This document shows, in pieces, positions 17,123 to 23,586 of a DNA stretch of 23,586 bases. Positions within the stretch are counted from its first letter, which is position 1. Every line of letters begins with the position of its first letter. Below the pieces are notes generated by a model, which was not told the DNA's origin, ran no database searches, and saw only the letters and a list, made by a program, of their open reading frames with translations. Source of the DNA: an uncultured Prevotella sp. (GTDB lineage: Bacteria; Bacteroidota; Bacteroidia; Bacteroidales; Bacteroidaceae). The stretch lies in assembly GCA_900546605.1 (NCBI GenBank), contig URDV01000005.1, positions 1 to 23,586 of the forward strand. The letters run 5' to 3'. The position numbers were made by a program, and so were the translations under genes.

Positions 17123-17992
17123 TTATTCAACCTTCTTTGGCAATTTGTTTGAAGTCTTTTCTATTTTCTTCTCGTTGCTTGCCACTCTGCGTTCCACTTT
17201 CTTGATGTCCTCAGCAGGAGGAAGGTTCTCGGGTTTTATGCCTCGTTGCCCCAGCATCTGCCTTACGCTTACATTGTTCTGAACGTGTTCGGCAGTAATG
17301 ATCTGTTCACCATAAAGGTCTTTCTGCTCCACATTGTAATTTGTCATTTCTGTTGCGAGGTTTTTTGCTGCAATTGTCAGCGTAGGAAGAAAGTCAGCCA
17401 ACGGACGTGTTGACTTGATGCCGAGGCGAAGTTTCATGTCTTCGGTGGTATGTCCGCCAAACAAAGCCGTGTCACCTTTTGAACGTATACGACCAAATCC
17501 ACGGTCATCAACACCACGCTCATAAATGTTGCGAGACAATTGTTTTTCTGAAGCACGCAGTCGATCGCGTGTTTCCAGACGTGACACTTGCTGCAAATGC
17601 TCAGCTATAAGTTCAGCCCGCCTTGTCTGTAATGCAAAATAACCTTGTGCAAATGCTATTTCTTCTTTCTTTGGATCACCGTTCTGAGCTATGAGATAAC
17701 AGGCAAAACGAGTAAGCATATAGTCCTTGACTTCACGCTTTGAACCACTACCCAATGCAACCATTTTCGTGACCTCACGAAAATGGTCATCCACGTTGAT
17801 ATTCTGTGACTTACATGATTCTACGGCTCTACCTATAGCTATAGTGAAATTCTCCCAACGTGCATAGCCAAGAACCGACTGAAGCTCGCGGGCAAACCAT
17901 ACTTCAATCTTTTCTTTGCCATTATCGCTCTCAATGTAATGCGTTATATCGTTGAAAGCGGATGTATGCTGATTTATTATTTGAATATCCAT
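17123..17992 (-). CDS. dinD: DNA damage-inducible protein D (DinD-like, BRO-N domain)
   Basis: This 289-residue protein is a DinD homologue. The N-terminal BRO-N-like region contains VWFARELQSVLGYARWENF, followed by the typical REVKDYMLTRFACYLIAQNGDP and the GYFALQTRRAE segment. The C-terminal part has the family blocks RIRSKGDTALFGGHTT and FLPTLTIAAKNLATEMTNYN. In E. coli DinD is induced by DNA damage and inhibits RecA strand exchange; in Bacteroidetes it is often carried in restriction operons. I start it at 17992 (MDIQII); the frame extends to 18025, but the upstream gene fragment stops at 17994, leaving one base between stop and ATG, which suggests coupling. The protein appears complete. 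Confidence 0.85.
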   Translation of the reverse strand: MDIQIINQHTSAFNDITHYIESDNGKEKIEVWFARELQSVLGYARWENFTIAIGRAVESCKSQNINVDDHFREVTKMVALGSGSKREVKDYMLTRFACYLIAQNGDPKKEEIAFAQGYFALQTRRAELIAEHLQQVSRLETRDRLRASEKQLSRNIYERGVDDRGFGRIRSKGDTALFGGHTTEDMKLRLGIKSTRPLADFLPTLTIAAKNLATEMTNYNVEQKDLYGEQIITAEHVQNNVSVRQMLGQRGIKPENLPPAEDIKKVERRVASNEKKIEKTSNKLPKKVE

Positions 17993-17993
17993 G

Positions 17994-18131
17994 TTATAAT
18001 ATTTCTTTGTTTTCTTTTTCCTCACTAAACGCCTTTATCTCGTCAGCAAGGACTTTCTGTAAGTTCTCTTTCGGCACTATCTTTTGTAATTTTGCAGCCA
18101 CGGCTGCCAATTTAGATTTTGTGCCGAATAT
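17994..18131 (-). pseudogene. 3' fragment related to the DUF1016 gene at 19199-20240
   Basis: An open stretch of 45 codons without a good start codon encodes KLQKIVPKENLQKVLADEIK and then AFSEEKENKEIL. This is nearly the same as the C-terminus of the frameshifted DUF1016 protein (IVPKEKLQKVLADEIKAFGE). The upstream part, AAVAAKL, differs. It ends with TAA one base before the dinD ATG. It is best read as the leftover 3' end of another gene of this family, after replacement of the rest. Confidence 0.65.
18019..18050 (-). repeat. gene-end repeat, copy B
   Basis: This is the best match to both other copies. Similarity with copy A extends further, to about 60 bases (18008-18075 against 19205-19271). 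It lies inside the 3' gene fragment in front of dinD. Confidence 0.75.
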
Positions 18132-18141
18132 TCATGTTTTT

Positions 18142-19185
18142 TTATAATAAATTGTGAGAACCGTGCTGTTCCATAAAGAACCGTTTTTGTTGTTCAATTT
18201 CATTGCGCAGTTCTTCTTCTGTTGGCATATAAGTCATATACTTGGCTGCAAACAACTGATTGTTGTCGTGAAGAACAGAATAACGAGCTATCGTGTTGTC
18301 GGTATCTGTGCAAAGCAGCACTCCAACAGTAGGAGCGTCGTCAGAGCCTTTGACAAGATCGTCAAACATTCGTACATACATGTCAAGCTGACCAATATCT
18401 TGGTGTGTTAGCTTGTGTGTCTTTAGTTCAAATATGACGAAACGCTTCATGCGATAGTTGTAGAATACCAAATCGATATAAAAGTCGTCTGTATCAGTAA
18501 CTATGTGCTGTTGACGCTCAACAAAGGCAAAACCACGTCCAAGCTCCATGATGAATTTTTCAAGGTTGTCAATCAATGCTTTTTCAAAATCGCTTTCGTT
18601 ATAATCAGCATCACGATGAAACCCCATGAATTCTGCCATCATTGGATTTTTAATGTATTCCAATGGGTCTGTTGAGTTTTCCATATCTACTGGCAGTGCC
18701 GATTTCTCACGTTGCGCGGCTAATCTGCGCTCATAGTATTGTGTGGATATGTTACGGTCAAGCGTACGAAAGCTCCACATATCTTTATCAGCCGTTTTCA
18801 AATACCAAAGTCTGGCATTGGGGTCTGCAACAGATAGTATGCGGCGAATATGCGACCAACTAAGATTGTGAACACATGTGTTCACAATCTGTATGTCAGG
18901 GAAAAGGAGATAGAAACGCTTGTAGTAGTCTAAATTGCGTTTATTATAGCTCGCGCCATATCGAGGTACGATTTTCAGAGCGAGGTTCTTGATGACTTCC
19001 GCACCATATTCTGCACGTTCTTTACCCTGTTGTTCCTCTTCCACAATACGGCGACCGATATTCCAGAATGTAATTACAGCTAACTTACCTGCCGCAATGT
19101 AGGCTTCCTTTCTGCCTGTTTCAATGATATTGCAAACATCATTTACAAGTGAAGCCATATCATTGTTCTGTGATTTGTAGTCCAT
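18142..19185 (-). CDS. DUF1016 / YhcG-family PD-(D/E)xK nuclease, intact
   Basis: This 347-residue protein has the two-part DUF1016 layout: an N-terminal helical domain (AVITFWNIGRRIVEEEQQG, NLSWSHIRRILSV) and a C-terminal PD-(D/E)xK nuclease-fold domain. The nuclease residues are visible in DFYIDLVFYNYRMKRFVIFE followed at once by LKT: the Asp of IDL and the Glu-x-Lys of FELK. The family occurs next to restriction systems and toxin-like genes; its precise role is unsettled. I start it at 19185 (MDYKSQ), 13 bases after the upstream stop; the frame runs back to 19245 inside the preceding gene. It differs strongly from the first DUF1016 protein, so it is not a recent duplicate. Confidence 0.85.
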   Translation of the reverse strand: MDYKSQNNDMASLVNDVCNIIETGRKEAYIAAGKLAVITFWNIGRRIVEEEQQGKERAEYGAEVIKNLALKIVPRYGASYNKRNLDYYKRFYLLFPDIQIVNTCVHNLSWSHIRRILSVADPNARLWYLKTADKDMWSFRTLDRNISTQYYERRLAAQREKSALPVDMENSTDPLEYIKNPMMAEFMGFHRDADYNESDFEKALIDNLEKFIMELGRGFAFVERQQHIVTDTDDFYIDLVFYNYRMKRFVIFELKTHKLTHQDIGQLDMYVRMFDDLVKGSDDAPTVGVLLCTDTDNTIARYSVLHDNNQLFAAKYMTYMPTEEELRNEIEQQKRFFMEQHGSHNLL

Positions 19186-19198
19186 ATTATTTGTTTCC

Positions 19199-20240
19199 CT
19201 AATTGTTTTTCTTTTCCTCACCAAACGCCTTAATCTCGTCAGCAAGGACTTTTTGTAATTTCTCTTTTGGAACTATCAGTTGATAGTCTGCCACTCCGAT
19301 AGGTTTTCCCATATCTTCAAGTGCGAGTTCCACCTCGACGCGGTCTTTCTCCGCACAAAGTATGATACCTATGGAACGGTTCTCGTCTGCACCACGTTCA
19401 AGGCGGTCAAGGAGAGAAAGATAATAGTTCATCTTACCTGCATACTCTGGTTTGAAAGCACCGATCGTCAATAGCTACAAGACAACGCAGTCCACGATGG
19501 AAGAAAAGCATATCAACTTTACTCTCCTTTCCGTTATACTCCAGCACATGCTGGTTGCCAATGAAAGTGAAGCCATTGCCAAGTTCCATAAGAAAACGAG
19601 TGATAGCTTTTACCAAGCGGTCTTCAAGTTCAAGTTCAAATATGGGACTTGTGACACCTAAGAAACCAAGATTGTAGCTACTTCCAAACACCTCGTTGGC
19701 ATATTGGGCTTGTTCGGCAGGAAGAGTGCGGTCGAAATTGTTGTCTACTTTTGCCAATGCCTGTGTCTCATACATATTGAGTTTAATGGCATTGAGCAAC
19801 AAGTCGCGATTCCAACCTTTTTCCACCGTCTTTGTGGCATAATAGAGAGTTGCATCATCATTCAGTCCCTTGCTCAACAGCCGCAGATTATGCGACCACG
19901 GCAAAAGTGCTACGCTCCGTAGCACTTTCTCATCATGCCCAGCGTAACGCTCATAAAATTTCTTCATGTTCCAAAGTTGACGTGGTGAAACACCCATCTT
20001 AGGGTATCGTTCTTTCAGGTCTGCAGACAGCCTTCTTACTACACTATCACCATACCCACTTTCAATCTTGCGCTCATGAAGTCTTTGACCAATCTCCCAA
20101 TAGGCAGTAGAAACATAGCCATTGACATGTCGGGCTATCTCCGTCCGTGCATGCTCAATTACTGCGACAGCATGTCGCAGTATCTCTGCATAATCATCGT
20201 TCCCTATTGAGAGTCTGTTGCCTTTATTGTCTGTTGCCAT
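19199..20240 (-). pseudogene. DUF1016 / YhcG-family nuclease, broken at the catalytic E/D-x-K site
   Basis: The first frame (20240-19434) covers the N-terminal domain (TAYWEIGQRLHERK, LPWSHNLRLLSKG) and the nuclease fold up to VDMLFFHRGLRCLVAID, then goes out of frame. A second frame (to 19199) resumes with IGAFKPEYAGKMNYYLSLLD and runs to the natural C-terminus. In intact homologues the join reads LVAIDLKIGAFKPEYAGKMN. Here ATTGAC is followed directly by GATCGG, which equals a loss of five bases near 19463-19468; restoring five bases gives 348 residues, the normal length. The lost bases code for the Leu-Lys of the D/E-x-K motif, so both the frame and the catalytic lysine are gone. The start lies 4 bases after the XRE gene. 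Confidence 0.85.
19215..19246 (-). repeat. gene-end repeat, copy A
   Basis: This copy encodes the genuine C-terminus of the first DUF1016 protein (LADEIKAFGEE). It is probably the source type for the copies at 18019-18050 and 17082-17113. Confidence 0.7.
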
Positions 20241-20244
20241 TTTA

Positions 20245-20456
20245 TCAGTCTATATTATCTTCCCTGAGAAGGTCTGTCTCTTCCACTTCAAGCAGTTTGG
20301 CTATCTTCATAAGATTGCCCAAATCTGGCTGACAAGTATTAGTACACCATTTTGATATGGTTGTTTTATCCTTTCCCAGTTGTTCACCAAGTCATTTGCT
20401 CGTTTCTCTTTTTCAGCAAGAACAACTTTTAACCTGTTTAATTCTTTATTTGTCAT
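20245..20456 (-). pseudogene. XRE-family HTH regulator, frameshifted
   Basis: From the ATG at 20456 the frame reads MTNKELNRLKVVLAEKEKRA and then leaves the family pattern. A second frame continues with EQLGKDKTTISKW, then CQPDLGNLMKIAKLLEVEET and DLLREDNID, ending at TGA (20247-20245). The two join if one G is added at the CC pair (plus strand 20397-20398), giving NDLGEQLGKDKTTISKW. The restored protein is 70 residues, a normal size for a Cro/CI-type regulator with a helix-turn-helix across the damaged point. It is the first gene of the island, 4 bases ahead of the DUF1016 start, and was presumably its controller. Confidence 0.85.
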
Positions 20457-20477
20457 ATTCAGATACGACTTTGAATG

Positions 20478-20485
20478 CAAAGGTA
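20478..20485 (-). promoter_or_regulatory. -7 promoter box for the restriction island
   Basis: On the minus strand the sequence is TACCTTTG, an exact TAnnTTTG match, about 22 bases before the XRE ATG. All genes down to 13833 follow closely on the same strand, so this box probably drives the whole island. No -33 box is clear. Confidence 0.55.
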
Positions 20486-20556
20486 ATTATAATACTTCAC
20501 AATTCCACATAAACACAGTAATGCTTATTTTAATTTAGCAACATGATAAAAAATAC

Positions 20557-20690
20557 TCACCATAAGTTAAGCCTGCATTTCACTCGTTGCAGCGTACTCA
20601 CACTCTTACCACTCAACTTCGCCACATACCGAATGAAAAATACTTCCCGTTTCAATGAATAGCAAGAATAAATTTTGGCAAAGCTATATG
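20557..20690 (-). other. possible coding relic upstream of the island
   Basis: A frame without a start codon reads SLKREVFFIRYVAKLSGKS followed by VSTLQRVKCRLNLW and a stop. The composition looks protein-like but no family is recognised and no ATG precedes it. It may be a remnant of a deleted gene. The rest of 20486-20754 shows nothing else. Confidence 0.25.
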
Positions 20691-20754
20691 GTTAAAAAGT
20701 TGCCAAGTTCAGAATTAATAGCCGTTCAAACTCGGTTGGTTGCATAAAGTACCC

Positions 20755-20920
20755 GTTGGCGGAATTTCAGGTTAACGGGTTAACAAGTTGACAGGTTAAC
20801 AAGTAAGTATGCTTTACACCACTTATTATGTTAAAGCCAGAATGACAAGAAACTTAAAAAGCTTGGCAAACTTACCTGTTACCCCGTTAACTTGTCAACT
20901 TGTTTACTAATTCCGCCAAC
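20755..20920. mobile_element. MITE-like repeat element (copy 3, complete)
   Basis: The element is 166 bp with ends GTTGGCGGAATT and AATTCCGCCAAC. Its arms consist of TTAACGGG/TTAACAAG octamers and the mirror set. The core (about 20805-20875) is the reverse complement of the core at 3931-4002, with more than 80 percent identity by eye. Its right end is nearly identical to bases 1-50. It lies between the restriction island and the methyltransferase gene. Confidence 0.75.
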
Positions 20921-21046
20921 GCGTTAAAGTATGTGATAAAATAATGATGTCTGTTCGGTCAAAAAAATTTACCAGACAGCTATATAAGGTAAAATAAAAA
21001 GTGGAGATTGTGTCTTTGCATAGCATAGTGAGTGACAATAAATACG

Positions 21047-21054
21047 TAAATTTG
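21047..21054 (+). promoter_or_regulatory. -7 promoter box for the SAM methyltransferase
   Basis: TAAATTTG matches TAnnTTTG. Transcription would begin near 21061, about 60 bases before the ATG at 21121. No -33 box at normal spacing. Confidence 0.5.
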
Positions 21055-21120
21055 TAGCGGCCTACTGATGGCAAAAAATGTTCAAAACAAAGAAAAGTAT
21101 AAGTACACGTACACCATATT

Positions 21121-21897
21121 ATGGCACTATCAAATATTGAGAAACATTATAACAAACACCCCGAAGATTTACGCTTGCTACGTCGGCATGGCATGGTGGA
21201 GTTTGCTACCACAATGCACCATTTACACCGTTATCTGCAACCAGGCGCACAAGTACTCGACATCGGGGCAGGCACAGGTCGCTACACTTCGGCACTAATG
21301 GCTGAGGGGTATCAAGTAAAAGCGGTTGAATTGGTACGACGTAATATTGATGTGTTCTTAAAACGTGAACCAAAGGCCGATGTACAGCAAGGCGATGCAC
21401 GTAATATGCCATTTATTCCCACACATTCGGCCGATGTTACGCTTTTGTTAGGCCCATTATATCACCTAATAGGGTTTGACGAAAAACTCAAGGCTTTAAA
21501 TGAAGCCCGACGAGTAACACGCCCCGGTGGACTGATATTTGTGGCCTACTTAATGAATGAATATAGTATTTTGTCATATTGCTTTGACGAGGACCGCATT
21601 GGAGGCTTGTTGGCGCGTGGCGTGGTTGATGAGCAATTTCACATTCAGGCACAGCCTGATGAACTATATGATTATGTGCGTTTAGACGATATTAATGCGC
21701 TTGACCAAGCAGCAGGACTTGAACGCGTAACGATATTCTCGCCCGATGGCGCTGCCGACTATATGCGTACACGCTTAAATCGCATGAGTGACGAAACCTT
21801 TGCCCATTTTATAGAATATCAAAAGTGTATTTCAGAGCGTCCCGATCTAATTGGGGCAGGTAGTCATGTGGTTGATGTGGTAAAAGTGAATGACTAA
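21121..21897 (+). CDS. class I SAM-dependent methyltransferase
   Basis: This 258-residue soluble protein has the Rossmann-type methyltransferase fold. Motif I is VLDIGAGTGRY near residue 45, the acidic residue ending strand 2 is in VKAVELV, motif II is near DVQQGDARNMPF, and ADVTLLLGPLYHL plus EARRVTRPGGLIFVAY give the later motifs of the Methyltransf_11/25 type. The substrate is not evident. The ATG at 21121 is preferred since the family signal begins directly after it. A 36-codon reading frame follows 3 bases after the stop. It converges with the AraC gene. Confidence 0.8.
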   Translation: MALSNIEKHYNKHPEDLRLLRRHGMVEFATTMHHLHRYLQPGAQVLDIGAGTGRYTSALMAEGYQVKAVELVRRNIDVFLKREPKADVQQGDARNMPFIPTHSADVTLLLGPLYHLIGFDEKLKALNEARRVTRPGGLIFVAYLMNEYSILSYCFDEDRIGGLLARGVVDEQFHIQAQPDELYDYVRLDDINALDQAAGLERVTIFSPDGAADYMRTRLNRMSDETFAHFIEYQKCISERPDLIGAGSHVVDVVKVND

Positions 21898-21900
21898 AAA

Positions 21901-22011
21901 ATGTTTATGCAAAGCAAAGTAACAATAGAACAAGTGGATCGCTACTTAAACAATGTGGGCTTGCAAGTACGTGAAGGCTTTGATGCCCCTTTACACTTTA
22001 GCTTTAAATGA
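21901..22011 (+). CDS. small open reading frame, 36 residues, possibly a gene fragment
   Basis: ATG TTT ATG CAA starts 3 bases after the methyltransferase stop, and the frame reads KVTIEQVDRYLNNVGLQVRE before stopping after SFK. The composition is protein-like (VTIEQVDRYL resembles the start of many enzymes), but the length suggests a truncated first part of a lost gene. No family is recognised. Confidence 0.35.
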   Translation: MFMQSKVTIEQVDRYLNNVGLQVREGFDAPLHFSFK

Positions 22012-22025
22012 GGTTCAAAAAGCTT

Positions 22026-22916
22026 TTAAAGGTTGCGTCGAAAGTCAGAGGGTGAGATACCTTCAATATTCTTAAAGTATTTGCCTAAAAAACTTTGGTT
22101 CGGAAAGTTCATTTCATCCGTAATTTCTTTTATAGAGAGCGAGGTGTTCGAAAGGAGTGATTTTATTTCAATCATTACTAATGTAGTAATCCATTGTCCC
22201 GCGGTACGTCCGCTCACTTGTTTTACAACCTCTGACAAGTGCTTGGGAGTTAAGCACATTTCGCTGCTATACCATTCAACGCTTCGTTCTTGTTTGTAGT
22301 GAACTGAAACCAAACGTATAAATTGGTCAAAAATGGCATATGCGCGTGTTTGTGCCTTTGTCTGTGTGGTAGGTTGCACACGTGCATCAAGCAAATTACA
22401 TATTTCAAAATAAAAGGCACGTACTAACGACTCGGTAGCCTCACGCATATAGCGTCCAGGCTTTTTGCTAAGGCGACGGCTAATGAGCGCATAGCAGTCT
22501 TCAATCCATGTTTGCTCCTCTCCTGTTAAATTAAGCACGGGGTGTTCCATTAAATAGAGTAGGTAGGGCCACATCTTATTAAGTCCTACAATGCAGTTTT
22601 GAGCAAAGGTGCGTGACATTAACATGGCTTTGCCATGAAAATTTTCATCAATGTGCTGCTCGTCAAACACTTGGTTTCCAAATGATATAACCAAATCACC
22701 TTTTTTCATGTACTGCACATTGCCATTGATTGTAAACGAAGCTTCACCCTCGGTACACAGAGCAATGAGCAGAAAACCAATTTGTGTAGGAGTTTCTGCT
22801 AAGTCGTTCCAACTGATGTCATCAAATAGGGTAACTTCGTTGCCTAAATGTTGACTATTGGTTTGCAAAGTGTCACTTATTTGCAATGCATGTATAGAAT
22901 GAGCGTCTTGTGTCAT
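22026..22916 (-). CDS. AraC-family transcriptional regulator
   Basis: This 296-residue protein has a C-terminal AraC/XylS DNA-binding domain of about 95 residues. Its two helix-turn-helix units appear around MCLTPKHLSEVVKQVSGRTA and SIKEITDEMNFPNQSFLGKY, followed by the family ending FKNIEGISPSDFRR. The N-terminal half (GEASFTINGNVQYMKKGDLV) resembles the cupin-type sensor domain. It converges with the methyltransferase gene. Its targets cannot be read from the window; no binding sites were recognised. The gap 22917-23123 holds no other gene and no clear promoter for it. Confidence 0.85.
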   Translation of the reverse strand: MTQDAHSIHALQISDTLQTNSQHLGNEVTLFDDISWNDLAETPTQIGFLLIALCTEGEASFTINGNVQYMKKGDLVISFGNQVFDEQHIDENFHGKAMLMSRTFAQNCIVGLNKMWPYLLYLMEHPVLNLTGEEQTWIEDCYALISRRLSKKPGRYMREATESLVRAFYFEICNLLDARVQPTTQTKAQTRAYAIFDQFIRLVSVHYKQERSVEWYSSEMCLTPKHLSEVVKQVSGRTAGQWITTLVMIEIKSLLSNTSLSIKEITDEMNFPNQSFLGKYFKNIEGISPSDFRRNL

Positions 22917-23123
22917 TTATTTGATTCTTGATTATATATGAGGTGATAGCCGTAGTAGTGAATGTTGAATCTATACCCTTAGGTATAGGAGGATGGTGTT
23001 GGCTCACCTTGTATATGCTTTCTACGTGCACATATAGTTTACTTACAAAATTGTTCAATTTTACTGAAATAACCATGTCCGTTTTGCGAAAAAAATAATT
23101 TTTTGAATTTTATCATCTTAAAA

Positions 23124-23155
23124 TTTGGCTGTTTCGCTTCAAAGTAGTACCTTTG
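23124..23155 (+). promoter_or_regulatory. full Bacteroidetes promoter for the tRNA-Phe genes
   Basis: TTTG at 23124-23127 is followed after 20 bases by TACCTTTG at 23148-23155, an excellent match to the TTTG-N19/20-TAnnTTTG promoter. Transcription should begin near 23163, ten bases before the first tRNA. Confidence 0.8.
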
Positions 23156-23172
23156 CACTCGCAAATCAGCAA

Positions 23173-23245
23173 GGTGCCATAGCTCAGTTGGTAGAGCAAA
23201 GGACTGAAAATCCTTGTGTCCCCGGTTCGATTCCTGGTGGCACCA
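23173..23245 (+). tRNA. tRNA-Phe (anticodon GAA), copy 1
   Basis: The 73-nt cloverleaf is complete: acceptor GGTGCCA/TGGCACC, D arm GCTC/GAGC, anticodon stem AAGGA/TCCTT with loop CTGAAAA (anticodon GAA), five-base variable loop, and T arm CCCGG/CCTGG with loop TTCGATT. The T stem has one C-T mismatch in the middle. CCA is not encoded. Confidence 0.95.
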
Positions 23246-23275
23246 CTTGCTTTTTTGATGATTTATTTGTTTAAT

Positions 23276-23348
23276 GGTGCCATAGCTCAGTTGGTAGAGC
23301 AAAGGACTGAAAATCCTTGTGTCCCCGGTTCGATTCCTGGTGGCACCA
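23276..23348 (+). tRNA. tRNA-Phe (anticodon GAA), copy 2
   Basis: Identical in all 73 bases to the first copy, 30 bases downstream and in the same transcript. It shares the C-T mismatch in the T stem. It is followed by a UUCG terminator. Confidence 0.95.
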
Positions 23349-23351
23349 CGT

Positions 23352-23386
23352 AAAGAGAGTTGTTCTTCGGAATGATTCTCTTTTTT
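23352..23386 (+). terminator. terminator with UUCG loop after tRNA-Phe copy 2
   Basis: AAAGAGAGTTGTTC pairs with GAATGATTCTCTTT around a TTCG tetraloop, giving a 14-bp stem with three G-T wobbles, and a run of T residues at the 3' side. Confidence 0.85.
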
Positions 23387-23403
23387 GTGTTATGAAAACT
23401 TTG

Positions 23404-23427
23404 TAAAGAGAGTTGTTCTTCGGAATG
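23404..23427 (+). repeat. partial duplicate of the terminator
   Basis: The left arm, TTCG loop and first bases of the right arm are repeated (AAAGAGAGTTGTTCTTCGG), but the sequence then continues with TTGAAAAC, so no hairpin with a T run forms. Confidence 0.75.
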
Positions 23428-23448
23428 TTGAAAACTTTTATGTGTATG

Positions 23449-23517
23449 GGTAGAGCAAAGGACTGGTCGCTAAAAATTCTTGGCCTTGTGTCCCCGGTTC
23501 GATTCCTGGTGGCACCA
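23449..23517 (+). pseudogene. broken tRNA-Phe copy
   Basis: From GGTAGAGC to the 3' end it follows the two intact genes, but the acceptor 5' strand and most of the D arm are replaced by unrelated sequence. A 13-base insertion lies in the anticodon region: between AAGG and CCTT there are 22 bases instead of 9. The T arm and 3' acceptor strand are intact. It cannot form a functional tRNA. Confidence 0.85.
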
Positions 23518-23520
23518 CGT

Positions 23521-23555
23521 AAAGAGAGTCGTTCTTCGGAATGATTCTCTTTTTT
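23521..23555 (+). terminator. second UUCG terminator copy
   Basis: The stem is the same as at 23352-23386 except for one T to C change that turns a wobble pair into C-G. It follows the broken tRNA copy by three bases. Confidence 0.8.
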
Positions 23556-23586
23556 GTGTTATGAAAACTTTTATGTGTATGGGTAG

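Noticed and set aside
21068..21298. 76-codon frame on the plus strand
   Set aside because: It overlaps the methyltransferase start in another frame and shows no family signal.
23039..23302. 87-codon frame on the minus strand
   Set aside because: It runs antisense through the tRNA-Phe genes.

Overview
The window looks like a chromosomal segment of a Bacteroidales bacterium, most likely Prevotella-like. Supporting signs are several good matches to the Bacteroidetes housekeeping promoter (TAnnTTTG -7 box, once with a well-placed TTTG -33 box), a Bacteroidetes-type LptD, a BACON-like lipoprotein, the short DXS paralogue, and tRNA-Phe genes without an encoded CCA. The genus is an inference from gene content.

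Layout. 1-50 is the right end of a small repeat element. 98-3571 (-) is a secreted multidomain glycoside hydrolase. 3885-4060 is a complete copy of the repeat element. 4176-7576 (+) holds an HD phosphohydrolase and lptD. 7588-7911 is an octanucleotide minisatellite. 8003-9655 (+) holds a lipoprotein and an N-carbamoylputrescine amidase, closed by a strong terminator. 9733-9924 is a 192-bp structured element bounded by 32-bp inverted repeats, directly upstream of a Wzx-like flippase (9957-11486, +). 11827-13587 (-) is a short-type DXS.

13833-20456 (-) is the accessory part. It is a decayed defence/restriction island read from one promoter at about 20480. In transcription order it holds a frameshifted XRE regulator, a DUF1016/YhcG nuclease broken at its catalytic lysine, an intact DUF1016 nuclease, a 3' fragment related to the first DUF1016 gene, DinD, a 24-codon stub of a DNA cytosine-5 methyltransferase, a C-terminal fragment of an unknown protein, RhuM, and a frameshifted DUF2357 (McrC-like) protein with no visible nuclease motif. 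A 32-bp sequence, which encodes the C-terminal tail of the first DUF1016 gene, recurs behind three successive genes. The methyltransferase plus DUF2357 pair suggests a dead LlaJI/McrBC-like restriction system, with RhuM, DinD and one DUF1016 protein still open.

20755-20920 is another copy of the repeat element with its core in the opposite orientation. 21121-21897 (+) is a SAM methyltransferase and 22026-22916 (-) an AraC regulator. From 23173 there are two identical tRNA-Phe genes, then a broken third copy, UUCG-loop terminators, and the start of yet another repeat unit at the window edge.

The most interesting items are the restriction island with its repeated gene-end sequence, the structured inverted-repeat element before the flippase, the mobile-element family sharing octamers with the minisatellite, and the tRNA-Phe repeat array.
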